A stretch of DNA of 64,000 bases from Cryobacterium suzukii. Lineage in GTDB: Bacteria > Actinomycetota > Actinomycetes > Actinomycetales > Microbacteriaceae. Below are positions 1 through 8,581 of this stretch, in pieces; position 1 is the stretch's first letter; the number at the start of each line of letters is the position of its first letter. Position numbers and translations under genes: made by a program. The stretch is from contig NZ_SOHJ01000004.1 in the NCBI RefSeq assembly GCF_004403185.1, forward strand, positions 401,767 through 465,766. The letters run 5' to 3'. The notes beneath the pieces were generated by a model. It had not been told where the DNA came from. It saw only the letters and a list, made by a program, of their open reading frames with translations, and did not search any database.

Positions 1-881
1 AGCAGCACGACGATCGTGTCCTCTGGCCCGAGCTTCTCGGCCGCGCGCAGGGCCGCGACAACGGCCATGCCGCTCGAGCCGCCGACCAGGATGCCCTCCT
101 CGAGGGCGAGCCTGCGGGTCATAGCGAAGGAATCGGCGTCGGAAACGGCGATGACTTCGTGCACGACCGTTGGATCGTAGGCGCCGGGCCAGAAATCCTC
201 GCCGACACCCTCGACCAGGTAGGGCCGACCGGTGCCGCCGGAATAGACCGAGCCTTCCGGATCCGCTCCGATGATGCGTACGGCGTCGTTCGAGACTTCG
301 CGCAGGTAGCGACCGGTGCCGGTGATGGTGCCACCGGTGCCGACGCCAGCAACGAAATGGGTGACGGTTCCGTCGGTGTCACGCCAGATCTCGGGACCAG
401 TGGTCTCATAGTGACTGAGCGGGCCGTTCGGGTTGAAGTACTGGTTGGGCTTGAACGCTCCCGGAATGTCGCGGGCCAGCCGGTCGGAGACGCTGTAGTA
501 CGACTCAGGATCCTCAGGCGCAACGGATGTCGGCGTCACGACGATCTCGGCGCCGTAGGCCGTTAGCACATTGCGCTTGTCCTCGCCCACCTTGTCGGGC
601 AGCACGAACACACACTTGTAGCCACGCTGCTGGGCCACCAAAGCGAGACCGACGCCGGTATTGCCGGACGTCGGCTCGACGATCGTACCGCCGGGCTTCA
701 ACAGGCCATCGCGCTCAGCGGCATCGATGATGCGCACCGCGATGCGGTCCTTGGCCGAGCCGCCCGGATTGAGGTATTCGAGTTTCACGAGCACCGTCGC
801 GGTCAATCCGTCGGTCACCTTGTGAAGTTTGACCAGCGGGGTATCACCGATGAGGTCAAGGATGGTGTTTGCGATCTTCAT
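1..881 (-). CDS. cbs: Cystathionine beta-synthase (PLP catalytic domain), 3' end outside window
   Basis: PLP-dependent beta-replacement enzyme that condenses homocysteine with serine to cystathionine (transsulfuration). Translated from the ATG at 881 (AAAGGA upstream), the first 293 codons give a fold-II start MKIANTILDLIGDTPLVKL. The PLP lysine lies in GGSAKDR (about residue 44), the phosphate/cofactor loop SGNTG follows at about 70, and GVGTGGTITG lies at about 175-185. The frame stays open to base 1, so a C-terminal CBS-domain pair cannot be confirmed. Start and length favour cystathionine beta-synthase over the shorter cysteine synthase CysK, but that alternative is not fully excluded. 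It is divergent from the DUF3105 gene, with a 258-bp spacer between the starts. Confidence 0.88.
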   Translation of the reverse strand, partial: MKIANTILDLIGDTPLVKLHKVTDGLTATVLVKLEYLNPGGSAKDRIAVRIIDAAERDGLLKPGGTIVEPTSGNTGVGLALVAQQRGYKCVFVLPDKVGEDKRNVLTAYGAEIVVTPTSVAPEDPESYYSVSDRLARDIPGAFKPNQYFNPNGPLSHYETTGPEIWRDTDGTVTHFVAGVGTGGTITGTGRYLREVSNDAVRIIGADPEGSVYSGGTGRPYLVEGVGEDFWPGAYDPTVVHEVIAVSDADSFAMTRRLALEEGILVGGSSGMAVVAALRAAEKLGPEDTIVVL

Positions 882-1139
882 GGAAATTCCTTTTGTCGGG
901 CCGCACGCCCTTGGGCAGGCGCGGCCTCGGATTTGCTCACCGGTTCGGCGGTGGCCGACGCGTTCATACAAAATCGACTAACGACAGCAGCAAGACGACG
1001 ATGAGCGGTCGCCCATCAACTCTAACGGGCGCCGAGATCCGGCCACTAGGCTGAGAAATTACCGTGAGAGCGGCATCGGGGGAAGCTACAGGGACGGCTG
1101 ATACGTTCGAATAGAAGCAGATCCAACAGAGAGGCCCTC

Positions 1140-1820
1140 GTGACCCCCCAGCCAGGCTCCCCCGTGAATAAAGCGTCGATCAAGGAAGAACGCGCCGCTA
1201 AGCGCGCGAAAAAGCTGGAGGAATACCACCGCCAGCAAAAGCGCGGCAAGCGTAACCGGCTGATCGCCATCATCGGCGGGGCAGCGGCCGTGGTCGTCAT
1301 CATCGCCCTCATCGCGACGGCCTTTGTACTCGCCCCGAAGGCCGCCAACTATGCCGGCGGCGGCGCGGGCGATGCGTCAACGATCGACGGCGTCGAGACC
1401 TTCACGAACACGGCCGGCCACGTCGAGACCGACGTCACCTACGAGCAGACGCCGCCCGCCGGCGGCGAACATAACCCGGCCTGGCTCAACTGCGGTGTCT
1501 ACGAACAGCCGGTTCCGGACGAGAACGCGGTGCACTCCCTCGAGCATGGCGCCCTCTGGGTCACCTACAACCCGTCTATCGCCGACGCAGAGCTCGACGC
1601 GCTCAAGGCCTTACTTCCGTCAAGCTACGTCGTCCTCTCGCCGCATGACGACCTTCCTGCGCCGATCGTACTGAGCGGCTGGAATGCGCAACTTCAGGTC
1701 GACAGTGCTGACGACCCGCGCATCGCCGAGTTCTTCACCGAATTCTGGAAGAGCACGAGCGTTCCCGAAGACGGCGCACCTTGCTCGGGCGCGATCGACG
1801 CCCCCGGCAAAGTTTCTTAA
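1140..1820 (+). CDS. DUF3105 family membrane-anchored protein
   Basis: 226 residues starting at a GTG with GAGAGG upstream. A highly basic, Lys/Arg-rich cytoplasmic N-terminus (about 1-40) is followed by one transmembrane helix (about 42-66) and an extracytoplasmic domain. That domain has the family hallmarks: GGEHNPAWLNCGVYEQPV at about 107-124, then the histidine-containing HSLEHGALWVTY block. Function is not established; conserved His/Cys positions may bind metal. The next gene (DUF305) starts 14 bp past the stop, or overlaps it if the alternative upstream start is used. The DUF3105-DUF305 pairing is common in actinobacteria and suggests a joint cell-surface role, possibly in metal handling (inference). 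Confidence 0.85.
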   Translation: MTPQPGSPVNKASIKEERAAKRAKKLEEYHRQQKRGKRNRLIAIIGGAAAVVVIIALIATAFVLAPKAANYAGGGAGDASTIDGVETFTNTAGHVETDVTYEQTPPAGGEHNPAWLNCGVYEQPVPDENAVHSLEHGALWVTYNPSIADAELDALKALLPSSYVVLSPHDDLPAPIVLSGWNAQLQVDSADDPRIAEFFTEFWKSTSVPEDGAPCSGAIDAPGKVS

Positions 1821-1834
1821 GCCGCGCTCAACCC

Positions 1835-2539
1835 GTGAGTTCTGACAACCCGCAACCCACAGCGGATGCCCACCCGCAGCGCGCGCGCCGGCCGGTTCTG
1901 CGCGCGGTCGCCTTTGCCGTGGTTATCACGGCGCTCGTCGTCGGCGCCGCGGCCTTCGCGGCGGGGCGTCTGAGCACGATCGTCGACGCCACCCCTGACA
2001 CCACGAGTGCCGAGGCTGGCTTCGCCAGGGACATGCAGGAGCACCACAATCAGGGCGTCGAACTCGCCCTGATTGTGCGCGACCGCACCGACGACGCGCC
2101 CGTGCGGCTGCTCGCCTACGACATTGCCACGACGCAGGCAAAGCAAAGCGGGCAGATGTCGGGCTGGCTCGCCGTGTGGGGGCTACCGCAATTTGCTCCC
2201 GAACCGTCGATGACCTGGATGACCCGGTCGGGCCTGTCCGGTGCCACGCACGATTCGTCTCACTCGGCCGGCACCGAAGCCGGCCACCTCGCCGGGGATC
2301 CGATGCCCGGACTCGCGACCCCGGCGCAGATCGCCGCGCTCACCGCGGCATCCGCTGTGGAAGCGGAGAAGCAATTTCTCGTCATTATGATCGCCCACCA
2401 CCAGGGAGCGATCGAGATGGCCCAGGCCGTTCTGGACCGCAGCACGAACGCGACCGTGCAGGCCTTCGCTACCTCGGTGGTGCTGAGCCAGAAGTCCGAG
2501 ATCGACCTCATGACCGGCATGCTCACCGAGCGTTCGTAG
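1835..2539 (+). CDS. DUF305 family membrane-anchored protein
   Basis: 234 residues from the GTG at 1835. The frame is open further upstream to 1781, but that extension overlaps the DUF3105 gene and looks non-native. An N-terminal signal anchor (about 22-44) precedes a duplicated four-helix domain typical of DUF305. Each half carries a His-rich motif: FARDMQEHHNQGVELA in the first and IMIAHHQGAIEMAQ in the second, with methionines around them. DUF305 proteins belong to a ferritin-like group and several are linked to copper or other metals; the actual ligand here is unknown. A perfect palindrome and a tandem repeat follow the stop. Confidence 0.85.
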   Translation: MSSDNPQPTADAHPQRARRPVLRAVAFAVVITALVVGAAAFAAGRLSTIVDATPDTTSAEAGFARDMQEHHNQGVELALIVRDRTDDAPVRLLAYDIATTQAKQSGQMSGWLAVWGLPQFAPEPSMTWMTRSGLSGATHDSSHSAGTEAGHLAGDPMPGLATPAQIAALTAASAVEAEKQFLVIMIAHHQGAIEMAQAVLDRSTNATVQAFATSVVLSQKSEIDLMTGMLTERS

Positions 2540-2570
2540 CCCCACCGTCACGGGCCCACCTTATGAACGC

Positions 2571-2620
2571 GGGCCCAGTTTACAAACTGGGCCCGTGGAC
2601 GGGGCCCGGGCCCCGTCCAC
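2571..2620. repeat. Double GC-rich palindrome (dispersed repeat, copy 1)
   Basis: Two adjacent inverted repeats lie between convergent genes. At 2571-2594, arms GGGCCCAGTTT/AAACTGGGCCC flank a 2-base centre. At 2595-2620 there is a perfect 26-bp palindrome centred on GGGGCCCGGGCCCC. A closely related pair occurs at 24592-24667, so this is a dispersed element rather than a local terminator only. It could act as a bidirectional terminator here; no T-run follows. Confidence 0.8.
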
Positions 2621-2633
2621 AAGAGTCCCGTCT

Positions 2634-2684
2634 GGGGAGTCAGGGGAGTCAGGGGAGTCAGGGAAGACAGGGGAGTCAGGGAGT
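2634..2684. repeat. Tandem 9-bp repeat (GGGGAGTCA-like, about six units)
   Basis: Five to six copies of a 9-mer close to GGGGAGTCA, one of them degenerate (GGGAAGACA). The array runs from just after the palindrome into the last codons and stop of the ABC exporter on the minus strand (stop at 2676-2678). Unit length of 9 keeps frame, so the exporter's C-terminus could vary by repeat slippage. Confidence 0.75.
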
Positions 2685-4598
2685 CGGCGCGTCGGCGGCG
2701 GAGAGGGGGCTCGCGGTGATCTGGCGGGCGTAGAGGCTCGCGTAAACGGCGCCGCGAGCGAGCAGTTCGGCGTGGGTGCCGCGCTCAACGATGCGGCCGG
2801 CGTCGACGACAAAGATCACGTCGGCGTCGACGATCGTCGACAGACGGTGCGCGATGGCGATCGTGGTGCGACCATGGCTCGCGGTGTCGAGCGCGGCCTG
2901 CACCACGCTCTCCGAGATGGAGTCGAGCGCGCTCGTGGCCTCGTCGAGGATGAGCACCGGCGGGTCTTTCAGTAAGACGCGCGCGATAGCGATGCGCTGC
3001 TTCTCACCGCCGGACAGCCGGTAGCCGCGCTCCCCCACCATGGTGTCGTACTTCTCCGGAAACGAGTCGATCGTGTCGTGAATGTTGGCGGCGCGGGCGG
3101 CAGCGATCAGTTCGGCATCCGTTGCCTCTGGCTTGGCGTAGCGCAGGTTCTCGGCGATGGTCGCATGGAACAGGTAGGTCTCTTGGCTCACGATGCCGAT
3201 GTGGGAGACGAGCGACTCCTGTTGCAGGTCGCGCACATCGAGGCCGGAGAACAGCACGCGGCCGGCCGAGGCTTCGTAGAAGCGGGGAATCAGGTAGGAG
3301 ACGGTGGTTTTGCCCGCCCCGGACGGCCCCACAAACGCGGCGAACTGGCCTGGCTCGATCGTCAGTGACACGTCGTCGAGGGTCGGGCGCGCGTCACCGC
3401 GAGCGTCCGGGTAGGCAAACCGCACCCGGTCAAACTCCACCCGGCCTCGACCTGCCCCGGCCGACGGCACTCGGGCAGCGTCGGGCTTGTCGCTGATCGC
3501 CGGCTCCAGGTCCAGGTATTCAAAGATGCGCGCGAACAACGCAGACGAGGTCTGCAGGTCGAGGGCGACCCGCATGAGGCCGAGCAGCGGAAAGATGAGC
3601 CGCGCCTGCACGGTCGTGAAAGCCACGATCGTACCGGGTGTGATGTCGGTCGTGCCGTTGAACACGAGCGCCCCGGCCACGAGATACACGATCGCCGGGA
3701 TCGCCGACAGGAACACGCTCACCGTGGCAAAGAACCACTGGCCGCTCATCTGCTGGCTCACCTGCAGGCGCACCTGGTTGCGGTTCTCCTCGGCGTAGCG
3801 TTCGATCTCGTTCTGCTGGCGGGTGAAGCTCTTCGACAGGAGGATGCCAGACACGCTCAAGGTTTCCTGGGTGATGGCGGTCATATCCGACAGCGATTCC
3901 TGGGTCTTGCCGGCGATGCGCGCCCGCACCTGACCGACGCGGCGCTGCGCGAACACGAGAATCGGCATCAGCACCACGGCCACGATGGTCAGCTGCCAGT
4001 TCAACAACAACATGGCCACGAAGGCGGCGATCACGGTGACGGTGTTGCCGAGGATGCTCGAAATGGTGTTGGTCAGAACCGTCGCGACGCCACCGACGTC
4101 GTTTTGCAGCCTCGACTGAATGACACCGGTCTTGGTCTTGGTGAAGAAGCTCAGCTCCATCGCCTGCAGGTGGCTGAACAGCCGCACGCGCAGGGCGCCC
4201 ATGACCTTGTTGCCCACCGTCGCGGTAAGCCAGGTCTGCCAGACACCGAGCAGCGCATTGACCAGGAACACACCGAGCATGAGCGCAACGAGAACGCCGA
4301 GAACCGACAGGTTGGGAGCCCCGCCCGGCGGAAAGAGACCGTCATCGAATGCGCGTTGGGTGAGGAGCGGCGGCACCACCGAGAGGGCTGCGCTGACCAG
4401 AACGAGCACGACGGTAACGATGAGGGTGTTGCGGTGCGGCGAAAACAGCGCGAAAATACGCGGCAACAGGTGCGGGATGCGCGGTGCCTCGGCGTTCTCG
4501 GCCCGCTGCGCCGCAGCATCCGCCCCGCTCACCCGGCCGCGTTTCAGACCGACGGCTGACCGCGGCCCGAAGGTTCCCGACCCGTGCGCTGAACTCAT
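2676..4598 (-). CDS. ABC exporter half-transporter (fused permease-ATPase)
   Basis: 640 residues, the usual layout of a MsbA/LmrA-type exporter: six transmembrane helices (about 60-350), then a nucleotide-binding domain (about 385-620). Visible ATPase motifs are Walker A GPSGAGKTT, Q-loop IVSQETYLF, signature LSGGEKQ, Walker B VLILDEATSALD and switch histidine in IAIAHRLST. All are intact, so an active drug, lipid or peptide exporter is expected; substrate is unknown. As a half-transporter it should act as a homodimer or with a partner; none is adjacent. The C-terminal tail overlaps a 9-bp tandem repeat. The gene starts 72 bp downstream of the HAD-EEP stop on the same strand. Confidence 0.93.
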   Translation of the reverse strand: MSSAHGSGTFGPRSAVGLKRGRVSGADAAAQRAENAEAPRIPHLLPRIFALFSPHRNTLIVTVVLVLVSAALSVVPPLLTQRAFDDGLFPPGGAPNLSVLGVLVALMLGVFLVNALLGVWQTWLTATVGNKVMGALRVRLFSHLQAMELSFFTKTKTGVIQSRLQNDVGGVATVLTNTISSILGNTVTVIAAFVAMLLLNWQLTIVAVVLMPILVFAQRRVGQVRARIAGKTQESLSDMTAITQETLSVSGILLSKSFTRQQNEIERYAEENRNQVRLQVSQQMSGQWFFATVSVFLSAIPAIVYLVAGALVFNGTTDITPGTIVAFTTVQARLIFPLLGLMRVALDLQTSSALFARIFEYLDLEPAISDKPDAARVPSAGAGRGRVEFDRVRFAYPDARGDARPTLDDVSLTIEPGQFAAFVGPSGAGKTTVSYLIPRFYEASAGRVLFSGLDVRDLQQESLVSHIGIVSQETYLFHATIAENLRYAKPEATDAELIAAARAANIHDTIDSFPEKYDTMVGERGYRLSGGEKQRIAIARVLLKDPPVLILDEATSALDSISESVVQAALDTASHGRTTIAIAHRLSTIVDADVIFVVDAGRIVERGTHAELLARGAVYASLYARQITASPLSAADAPTP

Positions 4599-4611
4599 AT
4601 TCTCATTTTAG

Positions 4612-4632
4612 GTGCAGCGGCAGAGGCTGCAC
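4612..4632 (-). terminator. Hairpin downstream of the HAD-EEP importer operon
   Basis: Perfect 7-bp arms GTGCAGC/GCTGCAC (4612-4618 and 4626-4632) with a 7-base loop, in the 72-bp gap between the HAD-EEP stop and the exporter start. There is no clear T-tract, so termination is only a possibility. Confidence 0.4.
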
Positions 4633-4670
4633 GGTGAGGCGGATGTCCCCATTCGGCCCGGGACCCTCCG

Positions 4671-6650
4671 TCAATTCCACGCTAACCGAGCCACAACAGC
4701 TGCGTGGTCGGTCGGCCATGCATTCTCCAGGTGGTGGCCCAGAATATCTCCGCCCAGGCCAACACGGCGCCTTCCGGTGGCGCTAAGCATCGGGGGTGCC
4801 GCGCTCTCTATCTCAGCAGCGACGGTGAACGCCTCTAAAGCACGCGCCCCACGGCTAAAGATAAAGTCAATCCGGTCTCGGGGCTCCTCACCAGCCGGGA
4901 TAATAGGGGACCAAGTGTGTCCGGGCACGGCACCGACATCGGGATGAACGACTCGAAATGCATCGGCATACCCCGCGACCTCGAGCATGCGTGAGGTGGG
5001 CCACTCGACGGTATTGGCGCGGTGTCCCGGCTTCCAATCCAGATGCGAGGGCACATTGAAATCGCCCATGACGAGAATGGGATCCTGGGCAGACACAACG
5101 CCCTCGCGCTGGAGCCGACCCTGTTCAGACAAAATTTCCGCGAGTTCGGCTGTGCGCCGGCGTTCGCCCCGGCTGGCGAGGGTATGGCGCGCAGGAATAC
5201 GAGCATCATCAGCGGTATAGGGGCCGTAGTCAGCGTGCCACAGGTGTACGGACCACACCGTGACGGCGCCCGCCGGCGTGAAAACGGTGGCACAGGTAGC
5301 AAACGAATCGGTCTCGGTACGATGAAGCATCAGGGGATACGGACTAATCACCGCGGTGTCCGGTCCCTGTTGCGCGATATTCCACCCCATCGCTGCCGCC
5401 AAACGACGGCCATGATCGCCGAAACACTCCTGCAGGGCCACGATCGAATGGGGAGATTCCCGCAGGTACGCGACCTGCTTGGCGTGGCCGTCGTTGGAGT
5501 GGCATCCGCCGAACCAGAGATTCCAGGACATGGCGGTCACCCCCTGCTCCGGCGATTCCGGAGTGATCGCGGCGGGCGCTGCTGCCTGAGGAGCTGCGGC
5601 CGGCCCCTCTGGCCGGGTGGAGTGCACCGTGAACTCCCCGGTCCGCCCGTTCCATTCCGGTACTACACCATCCATCACCAGCAGAAAACGATAGGTCCCT
5701 TCAGAAAGATGGGCCAGATCCATGGATACAGATTTGCTTTCGGTCAGCACGGATGCCGATGCCACGGGGCGACCTGCCGGCAACTCGTTCCACAGGCAGT
5801 CACCCTGCGCATAAACCTGCACGCGCGCCGACTGTTCGGCCGGATACTGGCACTGCACGGTCAGAGTCGACGTCACCGCGTCGAAAGCGCCGTGTGCGAG
5901 GGTATGCGGGCCGAACTGCACGGGCTTCTCCCGGTCAACGATGCGGGCCCAATCGATGAGTTCTTCGTCGAGGAGAGTGGTGTGCCGCACGTGGCAGTCG
6001 AGGACCGCTGCCGGGTCAGCGTTGACGCCGACGACGAGCAGTCCGGCGCTCATCGCTGCCACCGCCCCCACCGCCGAGTCTTCGAAGGCGACGGCGGTCT
6101 CTGCGGTTACCGACGAATCGAGTTCGTGCAGTTTGCGGAGGGCCGCTACGTACAGCTCCGGCGCGGGTTTGCCCGCCGACACCTCATCCCGGGCGACGGA
6201 ACACGTGATCAAGTCCCCCACACCGATACGATCCAGGATCTGATCGAGCAGCGCACGCGGACTGTTTGACGCAACCGCGACGGGGAATCGTGACGCGAGT
6301 TCGCTCACCAGGGCCACAGCTCCCGGCATCGGGGTTGCCTCCTGGGCGATGAGGGATTGAAACTCTTCGGACAGCGCTACCTCTAATTCACCCGCCAGAG
6401 GGGTCGAAAGCCCGGCACCCGTCAGGATCATCACGAGCTGTGCCGCTACGTCATCGATGGAGCCACCACGAAACGTGGCCAAGTCGGTCAGGGCTGCGCC
6501 GCGCGCGTCCGCGCACGCCGCCACGGCCCGCAACCAGAGGTCCTCGGTGTCCGCGAGTAGTCCGTCGCAGTCAAAGATGATTGCGGATGCCGCGCCCGGC
6601 AGCAAGCTCGCGCTCACGTCAATGCTGGTGTTGAGAAATTGGACTTGCAT
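4671..6650 (-). CDS. HAD-superfamily phosphatase fused to an endonuclease/exonuclease/phosphatase (EEP) domain
   Basis: 659 residues with two hydrolase domains. Residues about 20-245 are a HAD-IA (beta-phosphoglucomutase-like) phosphatase: nucleophile/acid pair in FDCDGLLADTE (D27, D29), VASNSPRALL, the lysine in SAGKPAPELY and the acidic motif VAFEDSAVG. Residues about 246-355 look like a beta-sandwich, then a Pro/Ala linker. Residues about 375-659 are an EEP (DNase I/sphingomyelinase-like) domain with MSWNLWFGG, VALQECFGD, SVHLWHADYG, ILVMGDFNVPSH, RIDFIF and PTDHAAV. All catalytic motifs seem intact and there is no signal peptide. The ATG directly follows the ATPase stop with GGAGG upstream, so it is the last gene of the importer operon. 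The likely job (inference) is cytosolic breakdown of an imported phosphodiester, the HAD domain then removing phosphate. Confidence 0.85.
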   Translation of the reverse strand: MQVQFLNTSIDVSASLLPGAASAIIFDCDGLLADTEDLWLRAVAACADARGAALTDLATFRGGSIDDVAAQLVMILTGAGLSTPLAGELEVALSEEFQSLIAQEATPMPGAVALVSELASRFPVAVASNSPRALLDQILDRIGVGDLITCSVARDEVSAGKPAPELYVAALRKLHELDSSVTAETAVAFEDSAVGAVAAMSAGLLVVGVNADPAAVLDCHVRHTTLLDEELIDWARIVDREKPVQFGPHTLAHGAFDAVTSTLTVQCQYPAEQSARVQVYAQGDCLWNELPAGRPVASASVLTESKSVSMDLAHLSEGTYRFLLVMDGVVPEWNGRTGEFTVHSTRPEGPAAAPQAAAPAAITPESPEQGVTAMSWNLWFGGCHSNDGHAKQVAYLRESPHSIVALQECFGDHGRRLAAAMGWNIAQQGPDTAVISPYPLMLHRTETDSFATCATVFTPAGAVTVWSVHLWHADYGPYTADDARIPARHTLASRGERRRTAELAEILSEQGRLQREGVVSAQDPILVMGDFNVPSHLDWKPGHRANTVEWPTSRMLEVAGYADAFRVVHPDVGAVPGHTWSPIIPAGEEPRDRIDFIFSRGARALEAFTVAAEIESAAPPMLSATGRRRVGLGGDILGHHLENAWPTDHAAVVARLAWN

Positions 6651-7718
6651 TTATGCCTCCATCCGAAGCGCCGGGCGCCCCGTAAGTCGAACCCGAACTC
6701 TCAGGCCGATAGGTAACTCGGCGACGCTAGCGGAAGGAACGTCGACCTTGATCTCGGAACTTCCGTGGCTAATGTCACCCTCGATCTTGGCCGTGATACG
6801 AGTGGTCGCACCGCGGTAAACGTGGGAAACGATGTGGGCAGATCCGCGCTCGGACGCCTCCAGCATGAGCAATTCGGGCCGCACGTAGAGCAAATCACGA
6901 TCGCCATCACGGTGGGGTGCCCAGAGTTCGGGGACGGCCGCGCCGCGGGCGATAGCGAGTTGGTTCGTCGTACCAACGAAACGAGCAACAAAATCAGTGC
7001 TCGGTTGGTCGTAGAGAACCCCCGGCTGATCAATCTGTTCGATTCCACCGCCCCGCATGACCGCTACCCGATCGGCCATCGCTAGCGCTTCGTCCTGGTC
7101 ATGGGTGACGAAGAGCATCGTGATCCCGAGCCGGAGCTGCAGGTTGCGAATCTCCTCCCGAAGCGAGGCGCGCACCCTGGCATCCAAAGCCGACAGCGGT
7201 TCGTCCAAGAGCAGCACCCGAGGCTCAACTGCGAGGGCCCGTGCGAGCGCGACGCGCTGTTGCTGCCCGCCGGAAAGCTGGGCCGGAAACCGATCTGCGA
7301 AACCCGGCAGCCCGACCAGATCAAGCAGAGAGGTCAGTTTCGCTACCCGCTTGGCCTTGCCTTCGCGTCGCACGACGAGTCCGAACGATACGTTGTCGGC
7401 CACACTGAGGTTGGGAAACAGACTGTACGACTGAAACACCATGCCAATGCCGCGACGGTGGGCCGGGACCTGCAATACATCGCGCCCGTCAACCGTGAGA
7501 GTACCGCTCGACGCGGTCTCGAATCCGGCGAGGATGCGCAGCGCTGTTGTTTTTCCGCAACCAGATGGCCCGAGCAGCGCGACGAATTCCCCGGGTTCGA
7601 CTGTGAGGTCAAGGCCGGTGAGCACGGTGGTATCACCAAACTTTTTGCTCACCGAGGTGTACTCGATGCGCGCCCCCGTTGCACTTCGGGGGTGAGCTGT
7701 TGCTGCTGTAAGCGTCAC
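6651..7718 (-). CDS. ABC importer ATPase (iron/2-aminoethylphosphonate/polyamine type)
   Basis: 355 residues from the GTG at 7718 (AAAGGA upstream), overlapping the permease stop by 4 bp (GTGA). The upstream in-frame extension is not native. Motifs: Walker A GPSGCGKTTALRIL, Q-loop VFQSYSLFPN, signature LSGGQQQRVALARAL, Walker B LLLDEPLSALD, switch FVTHDQDEAL. A TOBE-like C-terminal domain (about 270-355) follows, as in PotA, FbpC and PhnT. It energises the two permeases encoded just upstream and is followed without a gap by the HAD-EEP fusion. Confidence 0.92.
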   Translation of the reverse strand: MTLTAATAHPRSATGARIEYTSVSKKFGDTTVLTGLDLTVEPGEFVALLGPSGCGKTTALRILAGFETASSGTLTVDGRDVLQVPAHRRGIGMVFQSYSLFPNLSVADNVSFGLVVRREGKAKRVAKLTSLLDLVGLPGFADRFPAQLSGGQQQRVALARALAVEPRVLLLDEPLSALDARVRASLREEIRNLQLRLGITMLFVTHDQDEALAMADRVAVMRGGGIEQIDQPGVLYDQPSTDFVARFVGTTNQLAIARGAAVPELWAPHRDGDRDLLYVRPELLMLEASERGSAHIVSHVYRGATTRITAKIEGDISHGSSEIKVDVPSASVAELPIGLRVRVRLTGRPALRMEA

Positions 7719-8581
7719 GATTCGTGTCCTTTCAAGGCCAGGGCGCGCGCAGGAGCTGCCCGTCCGGCGAGTACGGTCATGGCGATCAACAGTGCCCAGG
7801 TGAGGGCGTTGATGAGGAGGGACATGGAGATTGACGCGCGAAAATTGGATCCGGCAATTTGAGTGAGCCAAACCGGCAGGGTTCGATAGCCCAGCGTCAC
7901 CGCCATTGTGAATTCCCCCAGACACAGAGCAATACAGAAGAAGGTACAGAAGATGACCGGGCCTTTAATGTTGGGCAAAATAACCCGCCGGAGCACTGTG
8001 GCGCCGCTGGCCCCGAGTGAATGTGCGCTCTCGACAAGGGTGCGCAGGTCAATGGTGCGCAGACCAGCGTCGAGCGATCGAAATACAAATGGAAGGGTCA
8101 AGACGATGTAGCTGCCGACCAGGACGATGGGCAGGTCGGGGTTTTGTAGCAGCTGGCTGATCTGAGCTGGCACAGAACCGCGACCGAAACTGGCCATGCT
8201 GCGCAGCACGGTGACTAATCCGGCCGCTAGAGCGATTGACGGTACGACGAGGGGGATCGTGCAGACGATCTCCATAACTGGGCGCCACCGTGGCGCCTTC
8301 AGGTGGAGATAAACCATGGTCGGAACCATAATGGCCAACAGCCCGACAACGGTCAGAACCGTTATGAGCAGCGTCAGCGAAAGCGCACCGAAAAATCCCG
8401 GGTCGCGCACCGATTCCAGATACGGCTCAAAGGTAAATCCGGTGGTGGGCACGTAGATGCTGAAGGCTAAAGCGCAGATCATCGGCACCGCAATGTAGAG
8501 CGCCACCAAGATGATCAAGGCCCAGCTGAGCCCCGGCGTCACGACACGGATGCCGCGAGCCGCGCTCGTCGACTGCCTCAT
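7715..8581 (-). CDS. ABC importer permease 2
   Basis: 288 residues from the ATG at 8581, overlapping the preceding permease stop (ATGA). About six transmembrane helices are visible. An EAA-like cytoplasmic loop typical of binding-protein-dependent permeases lies around ESAHSLGASGATVLRRVILP. It belongs to the PotC/PhnV/FbpB-like family. It pairs with permease 1 to form the channel of the importer. Confidence 0.9.
   Translation of the reverse strand: MRQSTSAARGIRVVTPGLSWALIILVALYIAVPMICALAFSIYVPTTGFTFEPYLESVRDPGFFGALSLTLLITVLTVVGLLAIMVPTMVYLHLKAPRWRPVMEIVCTIPLVVPSIALAAGLVTVLRSMASFGRGSVPAQISQLLQNPDLPIVLVGSYIVLTLPFVFRSLDAGLRTIDLRTLVESAHSLGASGATVLRRVILPNIKGPVIFCTFFCIALCLGEFTMAVTLGYRTLPVWLTQIAGSNFRASISMSLLINALTWALLIAMTVLAGRAAPARALALKGHES

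Noticed and set aside
882..1139. Possible riboswitch upstream of cystathionine beta-synthase
   Set aside because: No SAM- or other riboswitch consensus was recognised in the 258-bp divergent spacer; only a ribosome site for each gene.
2634..2684. Possible CRISPR-like array
   Set aside because: Units are 9 bp without spacers; a plain tandem repeat, and no cas genes are present in the window.
5022..6269. Long open frame on the plus strand (415 codons) opposite the HAD-EEP gene
   Set aside because: Antisense to a protein with clear domain motifs; low-complexity Arg/Gly/His composition typical of GC-rich shadow frames.
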